In this document: positions 9,724 to 18,231 of the stretch, in pieces
Numbering within the stretch: position 1 is the stretch's first letter
Layout of the letters: each line of letters starts with the position of its first letter
Assembly (NCBI GenBank): GCA_016784545.1
Contig: JADHUM010000048.1
Coordinates: 1-36,207 of the forward strand
Origin: Candidatus Neomarinimicrobiota bacterium
GTDB lineage: Bacteria > Fidelibacterota > UBA8477 > JABMPR01
Direction: 5' to 3'
DNA: 36,207 bases
Program-made: the position numbers and the translations under genes
Notes under the pieces: model-generated
Told to the model about the DNA's origin: nothing
The model's database searches: none
What the model saw: only the letters and a program-made list of their open reading frames with translations

Positions 9724-9911
9724 GACCTGACAATCTTCGATATTCGGGGGCAAGAGATTGTGACCCTCCAGGATGCTGAAAAACCTCCTGGTAATTATGA
9801 AGTGCAGTGGAACGGGATGGATCAATCAATCCCGTTAATACGCGAGTGTATTTCGCTCGCCCAAAGGCAGCGGATTTTAACCAGACTATAAAAATAGTAT
9901 TTCTCAAATAA
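9724..9911 (+). pseudogene. Orphan, frameshifted T9SS C-terminal sorting domain
   Basis: The first frame reads DLTIFDIRGQEIVTLQD and then GNYEVQWNGMDQS, matching the metalloprotease sorting domain almost residue for residue. After base 9828 the match continues in another frame as NPVNTRVYFARPKAADF and NQTIKIVFLK, ending at TAA 9909-9911. Compared with the metalloprotease gene, a 4-base loss (GGCA of the SGNP codons) explains the shift. The YPNPFNP part and any catalytic or passenger domain are absent, as is a start. It is the tail of a lost cargo gene. The preceding FISUMP protein ends at its own stop in a different context and is a lipoprotein, so the tail probably did not belong to it. Confidence 0.85.
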
Positions 9912-9934
9912 CTTGAGCTAATTCAGCCATTATA

Positions 9935-9967
9935 TAGCCCCGGGCTATGTCTGGAGCTTTGTTTTCT
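9935..9967 (+). terminator. Possible terminator of the lost cargo gene
   Basis: AGCCCCGG (9936-9943) can pair imperfectly with CTGGAGCT (9951-9958), one mismatch, followed by TTGTTTTC. Sequence and spacing resemble the terminator after the metalloprotease gene, consistent with being the end of a related but decayed gene. Confidence 0.4.
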
Positions 9968-10070
9968 GAACAAGTAGAGTAACTTATAATTCGAACAGGA
10001 ACTCATGTAGAAGTCTTTCAATTGTATATTTACCTCGGGGGGCAAAATTGACTATTAAGGCAAACCAGCG

Positions 10071-11297
10071 ATGAATGAATCAAAACCACATCAAATCACA
10101 GACCCCTTTGATACAATAAAGCACATTTTAAAAGTATCTGAACGTCTCAATGAGCTTAAGGATCTGGATGCTATACTGGATAGAATTCTGGAAGAGAGCC
10201 GTCTGTTATCCAATGCAGATGCAGGAACCCTGTTTCTTGTTAAGGATGGTGACCTTGTTTTTGAGTATATCCAGAACGAAAGTTTTGCCGATCAACGTGA
10301 TGGAATTAAGATTTACAGTAACCAAACCATCCCCATAAATGGCCTATCTATTGTAGGGTATGTTGCCCAGGAAGGGAAACCACTTTGCATTGATGATGCC
10401 TATGCTCTGCCAGAAGGGTTGAGTTGCACATTTAATTCTGGGTTTGATACTCGAAGTGGCTACCACACAAAATCCATCTTAACCGTACCCATCAAGAGTT
10501 CACAGAGAAAAGTGATTGGCGTCATCCAAATCATAAATGCGAAAAATGATCTGGGAGAAGTCATCCCATTCACAAAGGCCATGGAACATTATCTTGGTCT
10601 ATTTGCAAACAATGCCTCCGTTGCCATTGAACAGGGAATTATCACCAGGGAAGTTGTTTTACGCATGGTGAAAATGGCAGAATTGCGTGACCCCACGGAG
10701 ACAGGAGCTCATGTCCAACGCGTAGGAGCATATTCGGCAGAGATTTATGATAATTGGGCTCAAACCCACGGCATAGAAAAGGCTGAGCGTAAACGCATAA
10801 AGGACCGTATCCGAATTGCGGCCATGTTGCATGATGTAGGAAAAGTGGGGGTTTCAGATACAATCTTGAAGAAGCCCGGCCGGCTCTCGGAAACTGAATT
10901 TGATCAAATTAAGCTGCATACTGTTCATGGTCGGAATCTTTTTACACAATCTACTTCTGACCTGGATGAAATGTCTGCAGAAATCGCTTCCAATCACCAT
11001 GAGAAATGGGATGGATCCGGTTACCCTGGTCATATGAAGGGTGAAAATGAGGATGTGAAGTTGGGAAGCGGGAAGCAAGGTAGTGAAATTCCTCTAGCAG
11101 CTCGAATTTGTGCTGTGGCAGATGTTTACGATGCACTCTGTTCAAAGCGATCATACAAAGAAGCCTGGGATGAAAATCAAGCAGTGGATGAGATCAAGAA
11201 GGCATCTGGGATTGAATTTGATCCTGAGGTGGTCGCCTCATTTCTTAATATTCAGCCGACGATCAATTCAATACGAGAGCACTTCAACGGTACCTAG
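10071..11297 (+). CDS. GAF-HD-GYP protein, predicted c-di-GMP phosphodiesterase
   Basis: This 408-residue soluble protein has an N-terminal GAF sensor domain (about 20-190, with DAGTLFLV and SILTVPI) and a C-terminal HD-GYP domain (about 195-395). HD-GYP proteins hydrolyse cyclic di-GMP, usually at a bi- or trinuclear iron centre. The ligand residues are present: H214, H254-D255 with K258 (HDVGK), H283, H309-H310, the GYP signature G317-Y318-P319 and D351 (VADVYDAL). A polar insert of about 12 residues separates GYP from the conserved IPLAARI segment, where many family members have only a short loop. The ATG at 10071 is preceded by AAGG at a rather long spacing. No diguanylate cyclase (GGDEF) gene is seen in the window, so its signalling partner is elsewhere. 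Confidence 0.88.
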   Translation: MNESKPHQITDPFDTIKHILKVSERLNELKDLDAILDRILEESRLLSNADAGTLFLVKDGDLVFEYIQNESFADQRDGIKIYSNQTIPINGLSIVGYVAQEGKPLCIDDAYALPEGLSCTFNSGFDTRSGYHTKSILTVPIKSSQRKVIGVIQIINAKNDLGEVIPFTKAMEHYLGLFANNASVAIEQGIITREVVLRMVKMAELRDPTETGAHVQRVGAYSAEIYDNWAQTHGIEKAERKRIKDRIRIAAMLHDVGKVGVSDTILKKPGRLSETEFDQIKLHTVHGRNLFTQSTSDLDEMSAEIASNHHEKWDGSGYPGHMKGENEDVKLGSGKQGSEIPLAARICAVADVYDALCSKRSYKEAWDENQAVDEIKKASGIEFDPEVVASFLNIQPTINSIREHFNGT

Positions 11298-11439
11298 ATG
11301 TATGGAAATGTACGGTCTGATTTCCAGTTGATCCCGATGCGCCTGATTCGTTTATAATCCCTTTAGCATAACCCTGCAACTAACAGTGTAACAGATAGAT
11401 ACAGGGAACACTTAATCACCATATGTAATGAATATAAAA

Positions 11440-14400
11440 TTATTTAACCTGCTTTGTATTCATCAGCGAGTAGAGGACTGGGAGTATTCCCAGGGTTAAT
11501 AACGTTGAGCTAAATAGACCAAATACGACCACAACTGCCAGGGGTCTCTGTATCTCCGATCCTATTCCAGTGGCCAGCATTAAAGGGATCAAACCAAAGA
11601 TAGTAGTGAGTGCCGTCATGAGGACTGGCCGCAGTCTGATCTCTGCTCCTCGTAAAGCTGCTTCCATCCTGGAAAGTCCTTCTCCTTCGAGGCGCTGGAA
11701 GTTGCTGATGAGGACGAGTCCATTTTGGACTGCAATCCCAAATACTGCAATGAATCCGACGGCTGCTGGTACACTCAGATATTCTCCTGTAAAGTACAGC
11801 CCTAGTATTCCTCCTATGAGAGATAGAGGTATACTGATGTAAATCAACGCAGCTTCTTTCACAGATTCTAAGGCCATTAGCAGGAAGGCGAAAATCAGGA
11901 TTAGAACGACAGGAATGACGAAGCTTAACCTACGCATTGCCCTTTCCTGATTTTCGAACTGACCACCTATCTCCATGGTATAGCCTGCAGGTAATCGGAT
12001 TTCATCAGACAAACGTTCGCGTATATCTGATACTACTGTCCCCAAATCTCTACCCCTAATATTGGCATTCACTGTCCATCGACGCTGGTTTTTCTCTCGA
12101 TTGATCTGCACTGGTCCAAGAACCGACTCCACAGTAGCAACCTCACGGAGGGGGATGAGGGATCCATTTGTTCGACGCACAAGAATACCCTCGAGAACAT
12201 TTACATCGTCCCTGAACTGCTCCTGGAAGCGAACATGGATGCCAAAGCGTCGGGTTTCCTTGTATATCTGAGAGACGACCTCTCCACCAACAGCCAATTC
12301 GATAGCTTCCATGATCTGATTCACAGTGATACCGTAGCGCTTACTGGTTTCACGGTTTGGGGTGATGCGATATTGCGGTTGTCCCCAGCTTTGTTCAATC
12401 CCAAGATCTACTAAACCTGATATACCAGAGACAGCTTGCCCTGTGAGTTCTGCGTAACGACGCAAAGTATCAATATTCTCGCCGTATATCTTTATTGCAA
12501 GTTGGGTGCGTACTCCAGAAAGCAACTCGTCGAATAGATTCTGAATGGGCTGGGTAAAGTTCAGTTGAATTCCAGGATATTCGCCAAGTTGTTGCGCCAA
12601 TCCATTGACCAAATCTTCCTTACTGTTGTGAGTCCACTGATCCTGTGGTTTCAATGTGATCTGCATGGAAGCAAAGTTGACCGGATGGGGGTGACTACCT
12701 GCCTCTGGACGCCCAATCTTCGTAATAGCATGTTCCACCTCGTCAAATTGAACAACATCTCGTTCCATGAGCTGGATAAGTTCAGTCATTGTTTCAAGAC
12801 TCGTAGACGGAGCAGAGGTAATAATTACCTGTATGGCGCCTTCTTCAAGCGTGGGGACGAATTCTGTACCTAACCGTGGAACCAACATAAGGCTGATAAA
12901 AAGAAGCAGAATTGCTGGGATGACAATCATCCAACTCCTTTTGGTCAGTGTAAGGAGTAGCGCTTTGTACCCCTTGCGTAGCACTGACATGAACCGTGGC
13001 TCTACTAGCCGAGTCTTCCGTATGATCATACTCGATAACACCGGCGAAATAACCAGGGCAGCAATGAGAGATCCGATCAAGGCGAAGACGATGGTGATAG
13101 CCAGTGGTCTAAAGAGTTTTCCTTCGATACCCTGGAGGGAGAATATGGGGAGAAACACCATGATGATAATCGCTACTGAAAACAGAATGGGTTTACGGAC
13201 CTCATTCACGGCTTCAATGATTGCTCCGATGCGTTTATCGTTATCCGATGTATCAAGGGATTGCAATTTCCGATAGATGCTCTCAACCACAACAATGGAT
13301 CCATCGCCGAGCATTCCGATGGCGATGGCGATACCACCAAAGGACATGAGGTTGGCGGAGATTCCCTGCCAACCCATTAGAATGACACCGACTAAGGCGC
13401 TAATGGGAAGACTGAAACCGACGATAATCGCAGTTCTGAAATTCCAGAGAAAGAGGAGCAGGATCAGGTTAACCAGGATGCCGGCTTGAAACAGGGCACT
13501 GATGACCGTTCCAGTAGCCTTTGATACCAACTCGGATTGATCATAATAGGGTATGAGCCGCACCCCTTGTGGTAAGGCATTTTGTACCTCGGGCAACTTC
13601 GCCTTCAATGCATCGATAACTTCAGAGGAGTTCTGCCCCAGTAGTTTGATGACAATGCCTGCTACTACTTCTTGCCTGCCATCCATACTGACAACACCAC
13701 GACGGGTTTCGTTTCCATATCCTACTTCGGCAATGTGCTCAAGCGTAATTGGGACACTGTTCTCGACCTTCAATGGGATTGAGCCGATCTGTTCAAGTTC
13801 TTCCAGTAACCCTACGCCGCGGATCAGATATTCCTCAGATCCAACAACAAGAAACTGCCCACCAACATTCCGATTGTTATCTCTAATTGCTGAGACAACG
13901 TCATCTATTGAAATATCATATTCAAGCATATTCAGTGGATTAAGCTTAACCTGGTACTGGAGGACATGCCCACCCATTGAGAGAATCTCAGTGACTCCGG
14001 GTACGGTTTGGAGTTGGTACTTGACCTGCCAATCGTTGATCTCGCGCAGGTATGCCCCTGGATCTTTCCCTTCGAGATGGGCTAAGCCTTCATCAAGCGT
14101 GAGGTAATACATGAATACCTCGCCTAAACCCGAGCTAATGGGACCTAATGTTGGCGCTTCTTCAAGGTCAGGAAGATCTTCCATGGCGGAGTTCAGTCTT
14201 TGATTTACCAACTGGCGGGCGAAATAGATATCTGTATCATCAGAGAAATAGACATAAATGACAGCCATTCCAAAAGCTGAAGTAGATTTAACCAGGGTCA
14301 CGCCAGGTAGCCCATTCATTGAACTTTCAATAGGGTATGTGATAAGACGTTCGATTTCTTCCGGCGCCATTCCATGTCCCTCAGCGAAGATTGGTACCAT

Positions 14401-14520
14401 CACGGGGGAGATATCAGGAAAAGCATCTTTGGGCAAATGGGTGTACTCCCATATCCCAAATCCCAGGATGAGACCAATTAAAAGGAAAATGAGTACATTC
14501 TGTTTCATCAGAAATTGCAT
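11440..14520 (-). CDS. Heavy-metal RND efflux pump (CusA/CzcA family)
   Basis: This 1026-residue inner-membrane proton-driven transporter has the usual length and 12-helix layout (first helix about 10-25, then a periplasmic porter region, then helices from about 335). The start MQFLMKQNVLIFLLIG and the pattern FPDISPV followed by GMAPEEIERLITYPIE are typical of the heavy-metal subfamily. In helix 4 the charged positions are A400, D406 and E413 (IGMLGDGSIVVVE). This is the spacing seen in Cu(I)/Ag(I) CusA, which lacks the first aspartate of CzcA. However, the three methionines that bind copper in CusA do not align in my hand alignment, so the metal is uncertain. It is the last gene of the operon, starting 10 bases after the adaptor stop. 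Its periplasmic partners are encoded just upstream. Confidence 0.9.
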   Translation of the reverse strand: MQFLMKQNVLIFLLIGLILGFGIWEYTHLPKDAFPDISPVMVPIFAEGHGMAPEEIERLITYPIESSMNGLPGVTLVKSTSAFGMAVIYVYFSDDTDIYFARQLVNQRLNSAMEDLPDLEEAPTLGPISSGLGEVFMYYLTLDEGLAHLEGKDPGAYLREINDWQVKYQLQTVPGVTEILSMGGHVLQYQVKLNPLNMLEYDISIDDVVSAIRDNNRNVGGQFLVVGSEEYLIRGVGLLEELEQIGSIPLKVENSVPITLEHIAEVGYGNETRRGVVSMDGRQEVVAGIVIKLLGQNSSEVIDALKAKLPEVQNALPQGVRLIPYYDQSELVSKATGTVISALFQAGILVNLILLLFLWNFRTAIIVGFSLPISALVGVILMGWQGISANLMSFGGIAIAIGMLGDGSIVVVESIYRKLQSLDTSDNDKRIGAIIEAVNEVRKPILFSVAIIIMVFLPIFSLQGIEGKLFRPLAITIVFALIGSLIAALVISPVLSSMIIRKTRLVEPRFMSVLRKGYKALLLTLTKRSWMIVIPAILLLFISLMLVPRLGTEFVPTLEEGAIQVIITSAPSTSLETMTELIQLMERDVVQFDEVEHAITKIGRPEAGSHPHPVNFASMQITLKPQDQWTHNSKEDLVNGLAQQLGEYPGIQLNFTQPIQNLFDELLSGVRTQLAIKIYGENIDTLRRYAELTGQAVSGISGLVDLGIEQSWGQPQYRITPNRETSKRYGITVNQIMEAIELAVGGEVVSQIYKETRRFGIHVRFQEQFRDDVNVLEGILVRRTNGSLIPLREVATVESVLGPVQINREKNQRRWTVNANIRGRDLGTVVSDIRERLSDEIRLPAGYTMEIGGQFENQERAMRRLSFVIPVVLILIFAFLLMALESVKEAALIYISIPLSLIGGILGLYFTGEYLSVPAAVGFIAVFGIAVQNGLVLISNFQRLEGEGLSRMEAALRGAEIRLRPVLMTALTTIFGLIPLMLATGIGSEIQRPLAVVVVFGLFSSTLLTLGILPVLYSLMNTKQVK

Positions 14521-14530
14521 GAGTTATCCC

Positions 14531-15526
14531 CTAATGCCCATGGCCAGCGTGACCGGACAGGGAGGAAGTCACCAATTCAGACTTCAGGAAGAATGACCCA
14601 GTGGATACAATCCGATCACCTATCTTCAGTCCGCTTTGGATGTCGATCAAACCCCCGCCTCGTTGACCCACCTCAACACTGACAACCTCAAACTCAGTAT
14701 CAGACACTGGCATAAAGACAACATGCTCTGATTCATAGGTTTGAATACAACTTTCTGGAACAACCAGCACCTCTTCTCCATCATGATCGTAAGCCGCTTC
14801 AGCATAAACAAGTCTACCTGGGTTCCAGGTACCAGATGTATTTCTGAGAATACAGCGCACAATATTTGTCCGTGTGATAGAATCCATGACCGGTTTTATA
14901 TATCGAATGGTCGTTTGGATTTGCTCATCGCCATCGATTGATTTTAGAGTAAGTACCTGACCTTTTTTGAGGAGTGGCATATCCTTTTCGAAGGCGTGTA
15001 GATCAACCCATACTGTACGAAGGTCTCCTATAATCATGAGTGGCTCTGACCCATCTGTAAATTCTCCAACAACTGCATGTTTCTCCAGAACTTCACCAGA
15101 TTGAGCTGCGATTACGGGGTAAATGCTTAGCGTATTTGTATTGAAGATGAGAGCCAGGGTATCCCCTTCCAAAACTCTGTCACCAATATTTCCGCGAACA
15201 TTTCGAACAATACCTGGGTACTTGGGATATTTATGGATCACCTGGTCTTCGTTTAAACGGATCTCGCCGTACAGCCTTCTGGTTCCTGGTATCTTACCAG
15301 TGACAACATCTATGAACGTGATGCCAGCCTTCTCAATCTCGGGAGCGGAAAGTTCAACCATTATTTCATCTTCATGCTCATCATGAGATTCGGATGGAAC
15401 GCTATCAAGTGTAGTCTCTATGTGAACGGAATGGTCATCATGTTCCTCAATATCTCCCTTGCACTCCAGCAATAGAGTAGAAATGAGTATGAAAGAAAGG
15501 ATGAGGTAATATTTATTAGAATTCAT
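14531..15526 (-). CDS. RND efflux periplasmic adaptor (CusB/CzcB-like)
   Basis: This 331-residue membrane-fusion protein would link the RND pump to the outer-membrane channel. It starts with a signal peptide and a possible lipobox ending at Cys22 (LLLEC). Glu before the cysteine is unusual, so lipidation is uncertain. Two His/Asp/Glu-rich stretches flank residues 27-55 (EEHDDHSVHIE and SESHDEHEDE), and the C-terminus ends SGHAGHGH. Such tracts are common in metal-efflux adaptors and suggest metal capture. The core has the lipoyl-like pattern (GIVRNVRGNIGDRVLEGDTLALI, shortened here as GDRVLEGD) and a beta-barrel region. Its start overlaps the 3' end of the channel gene by 11 bases, indicating translational coupling. 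Confidence 0.88.
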   Translation of the reverse strand: MNSNKYYLILSFILISTLLLECKGDIEEHDDHSVHIETTLDSVPSESHDEHEDEIMVELSAPEIEKAGITFIDVVTGKIPGTRRLYGEIRLNEDQVIHKYPKYPGIVRNVRGNIGDRVLEGDTLALIFNTNTLSIYPVIAAQSGEVLEKHAVVGEFTDGSEPLMIIGDLRTVWVDLHAFEKDMPLLKKGQVLTLKSIDGDEQIQTTIRYIKPVMDSITRTNIVRCILRNTSGTWNPGRLVYAEAAYDHDGEEVLVVPESCIQTYESEHVVFMPVSDTEFEVVSVEVGQRGGGLIDIQSGLKIGDRIVSTGSFFLKSELVTSSLSGHAGHGH

Positions 15527-16715
15527 AGATCTTAATTCCCAGTGTTAGGCTTAATTCAAAAAGGAGTGAACCTTGCTCCATTTCAAGTGTCATGGCATTT
15601 TCTTGAAGATCAGTAAGGAGAGATTGTGCATCCAATACCTCCAGGTAGGGTCGTGCTCCCGCTCTATACTCTGTCTCAATTCGCTTATACAACTGGCTTG
15701 CCTCAGGGATGAGAGATGCCCTTAGACTTGACAACCGCTGTTCAGTGATTAGCCACCTGCTTATCCATCTTTCTCTGGCGATTTCAAGTTGGGAGGAGAG
15801 GTTATCAAGTTCATTCATGCCGGCACGCAGTTCATGTTCACGGAGTTTTACAGAAACCCTCCGCTTCGTAAACAAAGGTGACTCAATTGATATACCCATC
15901 ATTGGGATGCGTTGATTGAGCTCAGGTAGAATCTTCATACCCGCTGAAATGGCATAGGAACTGACCAGGGGTGTTTCGGATGCTGCTTTCATCGCCTTCA
16001 AGGTGTTGATATGGGCTTGCTTTTCGCGGATTCTTGGAGATGCTGAGCGTTGCTCCCAGGCCTCTTCAATTACACGCTTTGTTGGTGGATCAGGCAGCAC
16101 TGTGGGAAGAACCAATGGTGTAAGTGCAGTATCCAGATAGGTGCTCAGTTCCATGGTGAACCGCTCAGTGGATGTTTTGATCTGCGACAGGTCAGCTTCG
16201 AGTCGAGCAATCTCCAGTCGACTTCTTATGAGTTCCGATTCTGAGAGAGCACCTTCATCGAATTGATGATTTTGCCAGTCTAGTGTTTGCTCCATAAGAA
16301 CAAGCCGCTCTTCAGCCAATGCGATACGTTTGTTCCAATGCACTGCTTCAAGGAAATACATGCTGATCTGATAGTGAATCTCATCTTGATAGGTACGAGT
16401 GTCATTTTCGATGAGCCCCACCTCTGCATCAATCAAGGATAGCCGATTTCTTCTTATGGATGGTGCTTCAAAGACCTGCTTTGCTGAGAATTCGATCTCG
16501 TCTTGTCCAAAATTTTCAAAGACAGATTCAAATTCAGTTGGGGCCAAGGCCTGAGATAGTTCTTTACTTAGATTCAAGCCAATTCGTTGGTGACCTAATG
16601 CCTGAAGACCACTATCTACTTCAAGTCTCCGTTGAAATGCATCCTGGAAACTGAGTTCCTGTTGCGAATAGACGATAGAAATAGCTATCGTGAATAAGAT
16701 TATACGTTTGTACAT
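15516..16715 (-). CDS. TolC/CusC-type outer-membrane efflux protein
   Basis: This 399-residue protein has a signal peptide (about 1-17, cut before QQELSFQDAF) and long helical hairpins typical of the outer-membrane efflux family (two repeats, the second near 210-390 with PRIREKQAHINTLKA and RIETEYRAGARPYLEVLDAQ). It would form the exit duct of the tripartite pump encoded downstream. It is the first of the three core genes. A strong ribosome-binding site, AAGGAGGG, lies just before its ATG (complement of 16721-16729). The 62-base gap to the upstream small secreted-protein gene suggests one transcript with it. Confidence 0.88.
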   Translation of the reverse strand: MYKRIILFTIAISIVYSQQELSFQDAFQRRLEVDSGLQALGHQRIGLNLSKELSQALAPTEFESVFENFGQDEIEFSAKQVFEAPSIRRNRLSLIDAEVGLIENDTRTYQDEIHYQISMYFLEAVHWNKRIALAEERLVLMEQTLDWQNHQFDEGALSESELIRSRLEIARLEADLSQIKTSTERFTMELSTYLDTALTPLVLPTVLPDPPTKRVIEEAWEQRSASPRIREKQAHINTLKAMKAASETPLVSSYAISAGMKILPELNQRIPMMGISIESPLFTKRRVSVKLREHELRAGMNELDNLSSQLEIARERWISRWLITEQRLSSLRASLIPEASQLYKRIETEYRAGARPYLEVLDAQSLLTDLQENAMTLEMEQGSLLFELSLTLGIKIYEF

Positions 16716-16777
16716 CTTATCCCTCCTTATGTAGAGGGGTTAAATTTCTAGTTGATTAAGTGTATAGAGGATTGGTT

Positions 16778-17167
16778 CTAAATGAGCATAACAGTGGAAA
16801 GACTCAGCCGAGTATGAAAGAACAGGGGAGTACGGCAATCATGACCATTTTCCAAATGGATCAAATTATTCGGAGAAGAGTGAATTGCATTTGCTGGTTC
16901 ACAAACATCCATCTGATCATACTTTGAGGCTAAGAGCAGCCCGCTCAGGTCATCATGACTGACATTCGTTTCTGTCTCTTCACAGGTTCCATGTGGGTGC
17001 CATTTCATATCTGTGTCCACAGCTGAGTGGGTTGTATCGCAAGGATGAGCTGATTCAGCATGGAGGTGCCAATCACCGAATGAGAGAAACATAAAAAGCA
17101 GCGGGAAAATGGTTTTCCTCAATATGGTTGTGTTTCTCGAAATGGATGCTGTCTGCATAAGGCTCAT
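16778..17167 (-). CDS. Small secreted His/Cys-rich protein ahead of the efflux operon
   Basis: The frame is 129 residues long. A hydrophobic stretch (TIFPLLFMFLSF, about 19-30) looks like a signal peptide. The mature part contains about eleven His and four Cys (C43, C62, C89, C111), including HLHAESAH and KWHPHGTC. Such composition fits binding of a soft metal in the periplasm, and small ORFs of this kind are often found at the head of metal RND operons; this is inference from composition and position. The start is uncertain: no good ribosome-binding site precedes ATG 17167, and the nearby TTG before RKTIFPLLF would give a more typical signal peptide. The N-terminal 15-20 residues may therefore not be translated. 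Confidence 0.55.
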   Translation of the reverse strand: MSLMQTASISRNTTILRKTIFPLLFMFLSFGDWHLHAESAHPCDTTHSAVDTDMKWHPHGTCEETETNVSHDDLSGLLLASKYDQMDVCEPANAIHSSPNNLIHLENGHDCRTPLFFHTRLSLSTVMLI

Positions 17168-17518
17168 AGTTTAGTCGAACACTCAGGTGATGCAATTGTT
17201 TCTCACTATGGAGCTTGAATAGAATCCCTTTGACATTAATTCTTCTTCACTATTAGAGCCATGATGGAGGATAGGCACATCGATGCTGATATGTGAATTC
17301 TAGTGTACAGTCCACCAGGTGGTGATGACTTGGTGAGAATCACTGGAAGATCACCATTAATCTTCAATCTTAAATTCTAAATATCTAATAATGACGAGGT
17401 TGATTTCCATAACCAGTTAACTTCCTATTTGATCTTTTAGCGAATATTAAAAACAGATTTGATACGCCACTATATATTAACTTGTCTACATCAGTTGACT
17501 GATATTCGGAGGATTATT
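17168..17518. promoter_or_regulatory. Divergent control region of the efflux operon
   Basis: About 350 bases lie between the divergent small His/Cys-rich gene and the barrel pseudogene. A short palindrome, CCACCAGGTGG, sits at about 17308-17318. Just after it GTGAT and ATCAC are arranged as an inverted pair. These could be operator half-sites for a metal-responsive regulator, but no regulator gene is adjacent. I could not assign promoter boxes. Confidence 0.3.
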
Positions 17519-18218
17519 TTGCTTAATAAATACTTATCTCATGCGGTGTGTTTCTCCCTGGTAACCCCAGCTTATTCATTTAATCAGAATTCTGATTATT
17601 TTTATCCTCCTACTCTGGCAAAATTCCTTATTTCAGCGTCACATGGTCACAGACTGACAATAGTGACGGCTATGCCCTCGGCCTGCACCATCGTCATTCA
17701 TCAGACATTATGAATTATAATATGAGAGCTGATATCACTGAATTCTCATTGTTTTTCGATAAGTTCCATCGGAATAACAGGATTCTTAAAGCTTTTCCAA
17801 AATTACTCACCTATCTTGGCCCATCACTTGAATTTTACACCATATTTTTTGATCAAAAAGTAGCTGGTAACGGATTAAATGCTTCTTTCTCGTTCTTCAG
17901 TATGTTTTCATTAGCTGCGAATTCTATGCATTATTACCCCATTGCTGATAAACTTTGGGTAGTTGGTGGAGTAAGGGTCAGTTTAGTCTCAGTGGGGTTA
18001 AGAATGGTGGATTTTACTGGAAGTGATGAGGAACCACTGGGGATTCTTCATCCACTTTCTGCCTTAAAAGTGACAACTAATGTTGGACTTCTGTATGAGG
18101 TATCAGAAAATATTTCAGCCAGGTTCGTCTACAAATTTCAATTTCTAAGACTTCAGGAGTGGGACCTATCCTTTCTGCCAGTGACAATGTCACAGTTGAC
18201 CTGAAGTATAATTTCTAA
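17519..18218 (+). pseudogene. Outer-membrane beta-barrel gene with two frameshifts
   Basis: A TTG at 17519 with GGAGG six bases upstream opens a signal peptide-like sequence (LLNKYLSHAVCFSLVTPAYS) in one frame, good to about 17605 (NSDYFYPP). The sensible reading then moves to a second frame (YSGKIPYFSVTWSQTDNSDG, then YALGLHHRHS) and stays there to about 18150. The end is in a third frame, GVGPILSASDNVTVDLKYNF, stopping at TAA 18216-18218. A terminal phenylalanine after alternating residues is typical of outer-membrane barrels, and alternating strands are seen throughout. Each shift equals one lost base. Product about 230 residues; family not identified. The shifts may be true decay or sequencing errors. 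The downstream peptidase gene uses the AAGGAG that overlaps its stop. Confidence 0.7.
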
Positions 18219-18231
18219 GGAGTTTTCGAAA

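Larger units (their letters stand above)
9606..10070. other. Intergenic region holding a decayed gene tail
   Basis: Besides the orphan sorting-domain remnant (9724-9911), the stretch holds a hairpin with a 7-bp stem, AATTGAT/ATCAATT (9689-9707), and a degraded terminator-like stem near 9937-9965. No intact gene is seen. TTG at 10049 opens only an 8-codon frame before the HD-GYP start. Confidence 0.5.

Noticed and set aside
12767-13276. 169-codon plus-strand ORF opposite the RND pump gene
   Set aside because: It lies wholly inside a clearly conserved gene on the other strand and its translation has no family features.
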